Positions 53,745-62,558 of a DNA stretch of 64,000 nt are shown here, one piece after another; position 1 is the first letter of the stretch, and every line of letters starts with the position of its first letter. A model generated the notes under the pieces. That model was given only the letters and a program-made list of their open reading frames with translations, did no database searches and was not told the DNA's origin. Where the stretch lies: the NCBI RefSeq assembly GCF_045689735.1, contig NZ_CP142685.1:1860001-1924000 (forward strand), in the 5' to 3' direction. This stretch comes from Halothiobacillus sp045689735 (GTDB lineage: Bacteria > Pseudomonadota > Gammaproteobacteria > Halothiobacillales > Halothiobacillaceae). The translations under genes were made by a program, and so were the position numbers.

Positions 53745-54423
53745 GCGTCATGAGTTCCGCCAGTAAGCGATCAGGGTGCGTGAAAGGCAAGCCGTGACCG
53801 GCCGCAGAAACCCGCGTGGCCGACTTCGGCAGACGGCCCGGTTCGGGGACGAGTGGATCTTCACCGCCGCACAACCAGCGCAGGGGAAGGTCTTCGACCC
53901 AGGGGCGATGATCCAGCCGCGCCAACCAGTCCAGACCAGCGCACAACACCGCAGGATCTCGCTCCCTCGGTAAATGCTCGACCGGCAGGCGCAACCATTG
54001 ATCAAACTGCGCTAATGCCCCCTCGGGATCGCGCAACACCTGCCGTCGCAGGGCATGTAAAGCCACCGCTGACACACCAGGCCAGCCGGTCTGGGGCTCC
54101 GCGAGAAATCGGGGAGATGCGCTAACTACGCAAGCGGGCTCGGGTCGCCAACGCTGCCGGATGACCGATTCAGCCAGCAAACTCCCGCCGAGCGACCAAC
54201 CCAAGGCCGCATAGGCGCCCGGTATTAGCGGCGACCCATCGGGCGCGTGGGACGCATCGCCGGTCATCCAAGCGGCAAAACCCTCGGCAGATAGCGGCAC
54301 CCATCGAAGCGCACCGGGCCATTGCCCCGCAAGCGACTGCAGCCACCCCGTCCACATGGCCGGGGTGAACGACCAACCCGCGATCAAATACACGGTTTTC
54401 TCGGAGGAATCGGCTGGGCACAT
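53737..54423 (-). CDS. bioH: BioH-like alpha/beta hydrolase (pimeloyl-ACP methyl ester esterase)
   Basis: The 228-residue hydrolase has the nucleophile elbow LGWSLGG (Ser77), an Asp in GGEDPLVP and a His in AAGHGLPFTHP, the same pattern as BioH, which is about 256 residues. It would cut the methyl ester of pimeloyl-ACP. Overlap with bioC supports that role. A shortened cap region is the main difference; an alternative esterase of the BioV or BioG type is less likely given the intact triad. Confidence 0.85.
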   Translation of the reverse strand: MCPADSSEKTVYLIAGWSFTPAMWTGWLQSLAGQWPGALRWVPLSAEGFAAWMTGDASHAPDGSPLIPGAYAALGWSLGGSLLAESVIRQRWRPEPACVVSASPRFLAEPQTGWPGVSAVALHALRRQVLRDPEGALAQFDQWLRLPVEHLPRERDPAVLCAGLDWLARLDHRPWVEDLPLRWLCGGEDPLVPEPGRLPKSATRVSAAGHGLPFTHPDRLLAELMTHD

Positions 54424-54496
54424 TTGCGCTTACGCCTCGCCTGTCGGGATAATAGGCTGAGGCAGCATCGACTGTCGCTTTGGCTCGAAGGTACTC

Positions 54497-55102
54497 ATGC
54501 TGGATTTTTCTTCTCCCGCCGCCCTGGGCGGTGTTGCGCTCGTCAGTTATTTTATCGGTTCGATTGCCAGTGCCGTGCTGGTCGCCCGGTTGTTCGGCTT
54601 GCCGGATCCCCGCACCGCCGGTTCCGGCAACCCCGGCGCAACCAATGTGCTGCGCCTCGGCGGCAAAAAGGCGGCCATCCTCACCTTGCTGGGCGATCTC
54701 GGCAAGGGGATTCTGCCAGTGTTATTCCTGCGGCTGTTGCAGGCACCGGACGCCGCACTTGCGCTGGCCGCTTTTGCTGCCTTTATCGGGCATCTGTTCC
54801 CGGTATTTTTTGGCTTCAAGGGCGGCAAGGGCGTGGCGACCGCGGCCGGGGCGCTGCTGGCGCTCAGCCCGCCCGTGGGCGCGCTCTGCGTCACCACCTG
54901 GCTGGCTTCAGCCTATTTTACGCGCTATTCCTCGCTGTCCGCGCTGCTCGCCGCCGTGATTGCAGCCTTGGCAGCAGTGTATCTGGCTCCGCCGGTCATC
55001 TCGCTGGCCATCAGCGCCATGTCCGCCCTATTGATCGCCCGCCATCACCGCAACATTCGACGCCTTTGGCGTGGCGAAGAACCCAAAATCGGCAAGAAAT
55101 AA
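54497..55102 (+). CDS. plsY: Glycerol-3-phosphate acyltransferase PlsY
   Basis: The 201-residue integral membrane enzyme has the three conserved loops of PlsY (GSGNPGATNVLR, GHLFPVFFGFKGGKGVAT, HHRNIRRLWRGEE). It acylates glycerol 3-phosphate from acyl phosphate. The stop codon ends 1 base before the convergent tsaD stop. A plsX partner is not in the window. plsY beside tsaD is common in proteobacteria. Confidence 0.96.
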   Translation: MLDFSSPAALGGVALVSYFIGSIASAVLVARLFGLPDPRTAGSGNPGATNVLRLGGKKAAILTLLGDLGKGILPVLFLRLLQAPDAALALAAFAAFIGHLFPVFFGFKGGKGVATAAGALLALSPPVGALCVTTWLASAYFTRYSSLSALLAAVIAALAAVYLAPPVISLAISAMSALLIARHHRNIRRLWRGEEPKIGKK

Positions 55103-55103
55103 C

Positions 55104-56108
55104 TCAACCCGATTCCAAGGCCATCAACGGCCAACGCGGCCGCACGGTGAACGGGCTACCGGCATCCCGCTGACCAGTACCCACACGCAGGGCGGTCACC
55201 AGGGCAATCATGGCGGCATTGTCCGTGCACAATACCGTCGGCGGATAGAACGCCAGGCCACCGCGTTCCTTCATCAAGGCCGCCAGCCGGGCGCGCAGGG
55301 GCCGGTTGGCGGCCACGCCGCCCGCCAGCACCAATCGCTCAAACCCCGTCTGATTCAAGGCGCGGATGATTTTAATGACCAGGGTATCGATCACGGCCTG
55401 CTCAAAAGACGCCGCGACATCCCGATGCGGCACACCCTGTGCGATCGACAGGGCAACGGCCGTTTTCAATCCGCTGAAACTGAAATCGAGTCCGGGACGA
55501 TCAGTCATCGGCCGAGGAAACGCGATGGCCGTTCGATCCCCCTGCGCCGCCAAAGCAGATAACGCCGCACCGCCGGGATAACCCAAGCCCATGAGTTTCG
55601 CCGATTTATCAAACGCTTCACCCACGGCATCGTCGATACTTTCCCCCAGCAACTCATACGCCCCCAGCCCGCGCACCGCGATGAGCTGGGTGTGCCCGCC
55701 GGAGACCAATAGCGCCAGAAACGGAAACTCTGGCGCAGGCTGATCGAGCAAGGGCGCCAGAATATGTCCTTCGAGATGATGAATGCCCAGTGTCGGCAGC
55801 CCGCGTGCCACAGCCAACCCCTTGGCAAACGCGGCGCCCGTCATGAGCGCGCCCTGCAAACCGGGTCCCTGGGTATAGCCGATGGCATCGATCTGCGCCA
55901 ATGAACAATCGGCTTCCGCCAGCGCCTGGGTCAAAAGGCTCGGCAACTTGAGCACATGGTCGCGCGCCGCCAATTCCGGCACTACGCCGCCGAAGCGCGC
56001 ATGCACGGCCGTTTGTGAGTGAATCTGATTGGCCAGCAGTCCCGCCGTGGTGTCATAGACCGCTATCGCGGTTTCATCGCAGGAAGTTTCGATACCCAGA
56101 ACACGCAT
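55104..56108 (-). CDS. tsaD: tRNA threonylcarbamoyltransferase TsaD
   Basis: The 334-residue ASKHA-fold protein transfers threonylcarbamoyl to A37, giving t6A. Family texts are MRVLGIETSCDETAIAVYD, the metal site HHLEGH, LLVSGGHTQLI and CTDNAAM. The end is convergent with plsY, 1 base apart. Upstream lies the hydrolase/thioredoxin fusion gene, 13 bases away on the same strand. TsaC is at 27326. Confidence 0.97.
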   Translation of the reverse strand: MRVLGIETSCDETAIAVYDTTAGLLANQIHSQTAVHARFGGVVPELAARDHVLKLPSLLTQALAEADCSLAQIDAIGYTQGPGLQGALMTGAAFAKGLAVARGLPTLGIHHLEGHILAPLLDQPAPEFPFLALLVSGGHTQLIAVRGLGAYELLGESIDDAVGEAFDKSAKLMGLGYPGGAALSALAAQGDRTAIAFPRPMTDRPGLDFSFSGLKTAVALSIAQGVPHRDVAASFEQAVIDTLVIKIIRALNQTGFERLVLAGGVAANRPLRARLAALMKERGGLAFYPPTVLCTDNAAMIALVTALRVGTGQRDAGSPFTVRPRWPLMALESG

Positions 56109-56121
56109 GACGGTGCTTTCG

Positions 56122-57489
56122 TTATTTTGAGGCGTCGGATGATACCGCAGCGGGTGTCATGGGCGCGGGTTTCATGGGCGAATGCGCCAAGAGTTGATCG
56201 ATCAGCGCTCGAACCTTGGGCGCATCCCAATCAATCGAGGCGTTGACCGAATAGCGCACACGCCCCTGCGCATCGACCAGAAAGGAGCTGGGAAAGGCAA
56301 ACACGCCCCATTGTTTGGCGACCGAACCATCCCGGTCGAGCAGCACGGGAAAATTCAGGCCAAAGGGCTGGATAAAGGTCGAGACTTCTTGCGGTGATTC
56401 CTTGAAATTAATGGATAACACCCGCAATTGGCTGGGCGCATAATGCCCGGCCAGCGCTTTCATCGAGGGGATCTCTTCCACGCAATGCGGGCACCAGCTC
56501 GCCCAGAAATTCACCAGCGTCACGCCCGCCATCGGCTGACCAGGTGCCATCAACCGCACCAGATTGCCCTCGACATCGGGCAGATCGAAATTATGTGCCG
56601 GTGGGGGCGGTTCATGCGCAATCAAGCCAAATTGCTGCTGCAAGGGCTTCTCCAGCGCCTCATCGATCGGCAATACCCGTGTTGGGTGCGGGGCTTGCGC
56701 CAACAGGCTCGTGAAACGCAGCAATTGCGCGGGTAATTGCTGCATCGCCCGAGCCTCGTACGGTTTCATCAAAGCGGGCAGATGCGTCAGCGTATCGTTT
56801 TGCGCCTCATGCAGGTGCAGCGGGAAATAATCACGCACATCGGGAATGATGTGCGCGAAGGCCGGACTCCCCGCCGTCTGCAATTGATCGAGCAGTTGCC
56901 CCAGACGATTCCGGTTCACCCCGCGCTCGGGTTCAAGAATCATCACGGGCATGTTGGTGGCCGAGACGATGCCCAGAAACTGGGGCTGAACCCCCGCAAC
57001 CGGGGTGCCCCGATAGAGATTGGGGAACAACAGGATCGCGCCGGCCACGGCGCGGGTGTTCTGAACCGACCGCTGCCAGTGATGCAGGCCGCGCAGAATG
57101 GGCACCGCCATCCGATCCAGCCCCACCAAAACCACCGGCCGCCCGGTCTTGACCCCGGCATCGATCAACGCCGCGACGGCGTGGCCGTTCAGGGTGCGAA
57201 CGCTATCGTTGGTGCGCGAGAGCAATAAGGAGTCGAGTAGATCGACCTGCCAGACGGTCGCCCCGCGTCGGGCGAGCGCGTGCGCCAAGGCCCGCTCGCC
57301 TTCGGTTTTGCCATATTGATTGGTCAACCACAGAAACAGCGGCTGGGTGGGGTGCTCGGCTCCAATCACGGTCACATCGAGCTGATTCCCCTGTGTGCCA
57401 TACGGTAGGGAAAAATCCGCCCAAGCGGCTTGAGTCAACCCCAGCCCGCCAAGCCAGCATAGCCAGATCAATAACCGCCACGGCCGCAT
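56122..57489 (-). CDS. Periplasmic fusion: serine-less alpha/beta-hydrolase-like domain plus TlpA-type thioredoxin
   Basis: The protein has 455 residues from the ATG at 57489 (GGGGAGG upstream), with a signal peptide (about residues 1-24). The N-terminal half (about 25-290) has a hydrolase-like core, but at the nucleophile elbow reads VLVGLDRMAVP, with Asp125 in place of Ser and no clear triad. The second half (about 295-445) is a TlpA/ResA thioredoxin with WCPHC (332-336) and a cis-Pro (FAFPSS, Pro400). The pieces are in one frame, so this looks like a real fusion. It probably reduces cysteines or helps c-type cytochrome assembly; the hydrolase part may bind a ligand. Confidence 0.82.
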   Translation of the reverse strand: MRPWRLLIWLCWLGGLGLTQAAWADFSLPYGTQGNQLDVTVIGAEHPTQPLFLWLTNQYGKTEGERALAHALARRGATVWQVDLLDSLLLSRTNDSVRTLNGHAVAALIDAGVKTGRPVVLVGLDRMAVPILRGLHHWQRSVQNTRAVAGAILLFPNLYRGTPVAGVQPQFLGIVSATNMPVMILEPERGVNRNRLGQLLDQLQTAGSPAFAHIIPDVRDYFPLHLHEAQNDTLTHLPALMKPYEARAMQQLPAQLLRFTSLLAQAPHPTRVLPIDEALEKPLQQQFGLIAHEPPPPAHNFDLPDVEGNLVRLMAPGQPMAGVTLVNFWASWCPHCVEEIPSMKALAGHYAPSQLRVLSINFKESPQEVSTFIQPFGLNFPVLLDRDGSVAKQWGVFAFPSSFLVDAQGRVRYSVNASIDWDAPKVRALIDQLLAHSPMKPAPMTPAAVSSDASK

Positions 57490-57617
57490 GATGCCTCCCC
57501 AGATCGGGGAATGCCTCGTCCCCGTTCGCAATTTCACCCTTGGGTCAATACAATGCCCCAACCCGGCGCGGACAACGATGGCGCGCGCATTTCAATAACA
57601 AGCTAATTATATAGACC

Positions 57618-58532
57618 ATGACTCAAATCGCCGCCCCGTTTATGGAATCCCACCTTCCCCAGCTGCCGTTGCTCCACCGCGGCAAGGTGCGCGATATGTA
57701 CGGCATCAGCGAACAGGAGCTGTTGATCGTCACCACCGACCGTCTTTCCGCGTTCGATGTCATTCTACCCACGCCGATTCCCGATAAAGGGCGTGTGCTG
57801 ACGGCGATTGCCAATTTCTGGTTCGACCGGCTCGCGCACCTCGTGCCGAATCACCTGATGCCCGATCAATCGCTGGATGCGCTGATCCCCGACCCCAGCC
57901 TGCGCGCGCCCTTGCTGGGGCGCAGTATCCGCGTCAAACGGCTCAAAGCGTTACCCATCGAGGCCGTGGTTCGGGGCTATCTGATCGGCTCCGGCTACAA
58001 GGATTACCAGGCTTGTGGATCGGTGTGCGGCATTCCCCTGCCGCCAGGCTTGCAACTCGGCGAGCGCCTGCCCGAACCGATTTTCACACCAGCGACCAAA
58101 GCCGCGGTGGGCGAACACGATGAAAACATCGATTTCGCCACCATGAGCGCCACGCTCGGCGCGCCGCTGGCGGAGGCTGTCCGGCGGATCTCGCTGGCCA
58201 TGTATCAAGAGGCGGCGGCCTACGCCCTCGCACGCGGCATCATCATTGCAGATACCAAGTTCGAATTCGGCATCGACGAGGCGGGCACCCTGCATGTCAT
58301 CGACGAAGTGCTGACCCCCGATTCGTCCCGCTTCTGGCCGGTCGATGCGTACCGCCCCGGCATCAGCCCGCCGTCGTTCGACAAGCAATTCGTGCGCGAT
58401 TGGCTCGAAACGCTGGATTGGAATAAACAGGCGCCCGGCCCCGTGATCCCGCCCGAGATCGTCCGCCAAACCCGCGACCGCTACCTCGAAGCTTATCGGC
58501 GGCTGACCGGGCACGCGCTGCCCGCCGCCTAA
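57618..58532 (+). CDS. purC: SAICAR synthetase PurC
   Basis: The 304-residue enzyme of purine synthesis joins CAIR and Asp with ATP. Family texts include LLHRGKVRDMYGI, RSIRVKRLKALPIEAVVRGYLIGSG, TPATKA, DTKFEFGID, DEVLTPDSSRFW and SFDKQFVRDW. This is the longer form. An AT-rich stretch with TATATAG just before the ATG is a possible -10 box. The stop shares a base with the bioD start (TAATG), so the two are coupled. Confidence 0.96.
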   Translation: MTQIAAPFMESHLPQLPLLHRGKVRDMYGISEQELLIVTTDRLSAFDVILPTPIPDKGRVLTAIANFWFDRLAHLVPNHLMPDQSLDALIPDPSLRAPLLGRSIRVKRLKALPIEAVVRGYLIGSGYKDYQACGSVCGIPLPPGLQLGERLPEPIFTPATKAAVGEHDENIDFATMSATLGAPLAEAVRRISLAMYQEAAAYALARGIIIADTKFEFGIDEAGTLHVIDEVLTPDSSRFWPVDAYRPGISPPSFDKQFVRDWLETLDWNKQAPGPVIPPEIVRQTRDRYLEAYRRLTGHALPAA

Positions 58533-59245
58533 TGGTGTCGCCGCGCGGCTGGGTATTGCTCGCCACGGACACGGGCGTCGGCAAAACCACCCTCGGCGCT
58601 GCCCTCGCCGCCGAACTGACCCAGCGCGGCACCCGCGTTGCCGTGAGAAAACCGGTGGAGACCGGCTGCATCGAACGCAACGGCGAACGCCACCCCGCCG
58701 ACGGTGCCGCCCTATGGCAGGCCGCCGGAGAGATCGAACCCCTGAAAACCGTCTGCCCGCTGCGTTTTGCCGCCCCCCTGGCAGCGCCCGAAGCCGCGCG
58801 GCAGGAAGGCTGCCGCCTCGATTTGGTCAACGATCTTTTGCCGCACCTGCCGCCACAGTCGTCGAGCAGGGCGGATGTCTGGCTGGTCGAAACCGCCGGC
58901 GGGCTGTGCTCACCGGTTGCCGAACAGGCATTGAACCTCGACCTGGCCGCCGCCACGGGTTTGCCCGTGATCCTGATCGCGCCCGACCGCCTGGGCAGCC
59001 TGAGCGCTTTATTCAGCGCCTTGATGATTCTGGCCGCGCGCCGCCTGCCGCTGGCCGCCGTCGTCCTCAATCAATCCGCGCCGCCAACGGCCAACGCACC
59101 GGACAACCTCAGCGCTCTGCGGCACTGGCTGCCGCAGCTATCGCCAGATGCCGCGCCGGCCATCGTCCACATCCCCTGGCAAGCCGCGCAGGCCGGCGCC
59201 GTGCTTTGGCGGGCGCTCGACTCGCCAACCTCCCGCAATGGCTGA
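58532..59245 (+). CDS. bioD: Dethiobiotin synthetase BioD
   Basis: The 237-residue ATP-dependent enzyme closes the ureido ring of dethiobiotin. The P-loop is TDTGVGKT, the Lys in VAVRKPVETGC and the text LVETAGGLCSPVAEQ are typical. It overlaps the purC stop by one base, an unusual partner for a biotin gene. The downstream gene is on the other strand. bioA and bioF are not seen here. Confidence 0.94.
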   Translation: MVSPRGWVLLATDTGVGKTTLGAALAAELTQRGTRVAVRKPVETGCIERNGERHPADGAALWQAAGEIEPLKTVCPLRFAAPLAAPEAARQEGCRLDLVNDLLPHLPPQSSSRADVWLVETAGGLCSPVAEQALNLDLAAATGLPVILIAPDRLGSLSALFSALMILAARRLPLAAVVLNQSAPPTANAPDNLSALRHWLPQLSPDAAPAIVHIPWQAAQAGAVLWRALDSPTSRNG

Positions 59246-59278
59246 ATACCCGCCGCCTTGATCGACTGTGAGAGACGC

Positions 59279-60550
59279 TCAGAACGCGGTATCGCGGGTT
59301 TCCCGCACCAGCCAGAGACCCACAAGCGTCAACCCAGCGGCCGCCGATAGGTAATACCCCACCGCCTGCAGCCCCACATGGGTTGCCAGCCAGGTCGCGA
59401 TATACGGTGCCAGCGAAGCGCCAAAAATCCCCGCGAGATTGAACGCCAGAGAAGCGCCGGTATAGCGCACCGCCGTGGGAAACAATTCGGACAAGAGGGT
59501 GCCCAGCGGGCCATAGGTCAAGCCCATCAGTGCCAGTCCCAACACCAAAAACGCGGTCACGGCAGACAGGTCATTGGCGATGAACAGGGGCGCAAAGGCA
59601 AAGCCGAACAGAAAAATGAGTACGGTAATCCCCATCAACACCACCCGCCGCCCCAGCCGATCCGCCAGCACGCTGGACACGGGGATCATCGCGGCGAAGA
59701 ACAGCACCGCAAACAACTGCACCAGCAAAAACGATTCCCGCGAGTAGCGCAGCTGGTTTGTGCCATAGGTCAGCGCGAACACCGTCATCAGATAGAAAGT
59801 GACATAGGTGGCCAGCGCCACCAGGATCCCGATCGACAGGGCGCGGCCATGATGCCGGAACACGGCCAGAAAAGGATGACGCACCCGCTCCTGCCGCGCC
59901 ATTGCTGCGGAGAAACTCGGGGTTTCCGTCAACTGCAGCCGAACATACAGCCCGACGACGACCAGCACCGCACTGGCAAGGAAGGGGATGCGCCAGCCCC
60001 AGGCAAAAAACTGTGCCTCATCGAGCAGCCCACCCAGAATCAGAAAAGTGCCACTGGACAGCACAAAGCCAAGCGGCGCGCCCAACTGGGGAAACATGCC
60101 ATACCAGGCGCGCTTGCCCGGCGGGGCATTTTCCGTCGCCAACAACACCGCGCCGCCCCATTCGCCGCCCAGGCCAAGCCCCTGACCGAAGCGGAACAAG
60201 GCCAACAGCGCGGGCGCCCAGAGGCCGATCTGTTCATAGGTGGGAAGCAAACCGATCGCCACCGTCGAAAGCCCCATAGTGAGGAGCGCCGTGACCAGGG
60301 TGGTTTTTCGGCCGACGCGGTCGCCAAAATGACCGAACACGGCGGCACCGATCGGGCGCGCAAAGAACGCGAGCGCGAAGGTTGCCAGCGACTGCAGGAT
60401 GGCGCTATTGGGATCCGTCGCCGGGAAAAACAGCCGGGGGAAGACCAGTGCTGCTGCGGTCGCGAAAATATAGAAATCGAAAAATTCGATGGTGGTGCCA
60501 ATCAAACTGGCAAAGAGCACCGTCCGGGGCTTATTGAGCGGGGCATGCAC
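59279..60550 (-). CDS. MFS transporter of the metabolite:H+ symporter (MHS) family
   Basis: The 423-residue protein has twelve hydrophobic segments. The opening ASLIGTTIEFFDFYIFATAAAL, the loop GHFGDRVGRK and the later GGEWGGAVLL are typical of the MHS group (ProP, ShiA, KgtP). Substrates of this group include proline/betaine, shikimate and dicarboxylates; which applies here cannot be told. It is a single gene 19 bases after bamD's 3' end on the same strand. Confidence 0.88.
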   Translation of the reverse strand: MHAPLNKPRTVLFASLIGTTIEFFDFYIFATAAALVFPRLFFPATDPNSAILQSLATFALAFFARPIGAAVFGHFGDRVGRKTTLVTALLTMGLSTVAIGLLPTYEQIGLWAPALLALFRFGQGLGLGGEWGGAVLLATENAPPGKRAWYGMFPQLGAPLGFVLSSGTFLILGGLLDEAQFFAWGWRIPFLASAVLVVVGLYVRLQLTETPSFSAAMARQERVRHPFLAVFRHHGRALSIGILVALATYVTFYLMTVFALTYGTNQLRYSRESFLLVQLFAVLFFAAMIPVSSVLADRLGRRVVLMGITVLIFLFGFAFAPLFIANDLSAVTAFLVLGLALMGLTYGPLGTLLSELFPTAVRYTGASLAFNLAGIFGASLAPYIATWLATHVGLQAVGYYLSAAAGLTLVGLWLVRETRDTAF

Positions 60551-60569
60551 GCCAGATCACCCCGAGCGG

Positions 60570-61388
60570 TCAGGCTTTCGGCGCAGGAATCTTGTTCGCC
60601 GCGCGCGTCGCATCCAGCACCTGCTGCGCATCCGCCGCCTCTTTGGTCAGACCGAGCTTGTGGTATGCGGCAATCAGAATTTCCAGCGCGGGGATCGTCG
60701 AAGTGGAGCCATTGAATTCGCTCAGAGCGTTTTGCGCACGGTTCGCCGCCGCCAACCACGCCCCCCGCTTCATATAGTATTCCGCCACATAAATTTCGTG
60801 CTCGGCCAGATAGTTACGGATCTTGACCAGCCGAACGCTGGCATCTTCCACATACTTGCTGTTCGGAAAGCGCGTGACCAATTCGCTGAATGCTTTGTAG
60901 GCATTGCGCAGGATGCTTTGATCCCGGTAGGCGAGGTTGGGCTTCACAATGTGATTGAGAAAGGAATCACCGCGCCCCATATTGGCCAACCCCTTGAGAT
61001 ACAAGGCATAGTCCACATTCTTGCCTTGCGGGTGCAGCTGAATGTAACGATCCGCTGCGGCGATGGCGGAATCCGGCTCGTCGTATTTGTAATAGGCGTA
61101 GGCCACTTCCAGCTGGGCTTGCTCGGTGTACGCGCCGAAGGGATAACGGCCTTCGAGGGTTTCATATTTCTTGATCGCCGTGCCATAGTCATCCCGACGC
61201 ATGGCGCTGGACGCTTCATCGTACAACTGTGCGGCTGAAATCGTGGGATCGGCGAGTTCGGCTTTGTCTTTATCGTCCTTGGAAAACCAGGAACAGCCGC
61301 TGGTCAGCGCCAACGCACCGACGATGAGCACGCCGACCAACAGTTTTTTCGGGGAGAACGCTTGGTGTTCAAGGGGAGAAAACGACAT
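60570..61388 (-). CDS. bamD: Outer membrane assembly lipoprotein BamD
   Basis: The product has 272 residues from the ATG at 61388 with AAGGA upstream; the frame continues upstream without homology. A lipobox (ALTSGCSWF) and then TPR units (AQLYDEASSAMRRDDYGTAI, AQLEVAYAYYKY, AYKAFSELVTRFPNSKY) match BamD, which recruits BamC/E and substrates to BamA. It lies divergent to rluD, the classic pairing. bamB is also in this window. Confidence 0.95.
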   Translation of the reverse strand: MSFSPLEHQAFSPKKLLVGVLIVGALALTSGCSWFSKDDKDKAELADPTISAAQLYDEASSAMRRDDYGTAIKKYETLEGRYPFGAYTEQAQLEVAYAYYKYDEPDSAIAAADRYIQLHPQGKNVDYALYLKGLANMGRGDSFLNHIVKPNLAYRDQSILRNAYKAFSELVTRFPNSKYVEDASVRLVKIRNYLAEHEIYVAEYYMKRGAWLAAANRAQNALSEFNGSTSTIPALEILIAAYHKLGLTKEAADAQQVLDATRAANKIPAPKA

Positions 61389-61544
61389 ACTGGCAAATCC
61401 TTGAAGCGAGGGTATACGGGTATTCGGCATAAAAAATGAATCGCGCCATAATCGCAGATTCAGGCCAATTAACCAAGCGCCTCGCCTCGGGAATTCCTCA
61501 TTTTTTATTCTGACAATTTCGTCTTTGGCGCGAAGGAGCCTGCC

Positions 61545-62558
61545 GTGCAAGTGGCGTATTCATTGACCTTGGGATCGGAGCTGGCCGGCATGCGGCTGGA
61601 TCAGGCACTCGCCCAATGCTGGCCGGATTTTTCTCGCAGCCGAATCCAGGGCTGGATCAAGGACGGGGAGGTGCTGGTCGATGGGGCACCCGCCCGGCCG
61701 CGTGCGACCGTCTTTGGCGGAGAGCAGGTCGAGCTGCTGGCCGAACTGGAGGAAGAAGTCGCCGCCGAACCTCAAGACATTCCGCTCAACATCCTGTTTG
61801 AGGATGAGGCGATTCTGGTGCTGAACAAGACCGCAGACATGGTCGTGCATCCCGCCGTGGGCAACCCCGATGGCACGCTGGTCAATGCCCTGCTGTTCCA
61901 TGACCCCGGCCTGGTGCAGGTGCCCCGAGCGGGCGTGGTGCATCGGCTGGACAAACAAACCTCCGGCGTGATGGTGGTGGCCAAAACGCTGGCCGCCCAC
62001 AAGATCCTGGTGGAACGACTCGCCGCCCGACAGATTCGCCGCGAATACGATACGGTCGTCACCGGCGTGCTCGACAAACCGGGCACGGTAGACGCCCCAA
62101 TTGGCCGCCATCCGCGCGATCGGCAGCGACAAGCGGTCACGGCATTCGGCAAGCCAGCCGTCACCCATTACCGCCCGCTGGAAATCTACGGCGGCCATAG
62201 CTGGCTGCGGGTTCAGCTCGAAACCGGGCGCACGCATCAAATCCGCGTGCATATGGCGCATATCCGCCACCCGGTGGTGGGCGACCCGGTGTATGGCGGA
62301 CGGCCGATTCTGCCCCCCCGCGCGCGCGCGGCACTGATCGACATCCTGCGCGGCTTCGGCCGGCAAGCACTGCACGCCCGCTATCTCACGCTGGAACACC
62401 CCCTCAGCGGAGAGAAAATGCGCTTCGAAGCACCGTTGCCGGAGGATTTCAAAGAGCTGCTCGCGCTGCTTCAGGAGTATCGCGATCAAATGTCGGGCGG
62501 CTCGGCCGCCCTCGACGAAGACGATGATGCGGCCGAGGTCATTTATGTGCGCGAATGA
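61545..62558 (+). CDS. rluD: 23S rRNA pseudouridine synthase RluD
   Basis: The product has 337 residues from a GTG with GAAGGAG 6 bases upstream. An S4 domain (about residues 15-75) is followed by the synthase core with GVVHRLDKQTSGVMVVAKT (catalytic Asp), REYDTVV, and LETGRTHQIRVHMAHIRHPVVGD. RluD modifies helix 69 of 23S rRNA (1911, 1915, 1917). The next gene overlaps its end by 14 bases. bamD is divergent. Confidence 0.97.
   Translation: MQVAYSLTLGSELAGMRLDQALAQCWPDFSRSRIQGWIKDGEVLVDGAPARPRATVFGGEQVELLAELEEEVAAEPQDIPLNILFEDEAILVLNKTADMVVHPAVGNPDGTLVNALLFHDPGLVQVPRAGVVHRLDKQTSGVMVVAKTLAAHKILVERLAARQIRREYDTVVTGVLDKPGTVDAPIGRHPRDRQRQAVTAFGKPAVTHYRPLEIYGGHSWLRVQLETGRTHQIRVHMAHIRHPVVGDPVYGGRPILPPRARAALIDILRGFGRQALHARYLTLEHPLSGEKMRFEAPLPEDFKELLALLQEYRDQMSGGSAALDEDDDAAEVIYVRE

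Noticed and set aside
59378..60715. Open frame of about 445 codons antisense to the MFS transporter
   Set aside because: Same reason: the complement of a hydrophobic protein gives Gln/Arg/His-rich text without domains.
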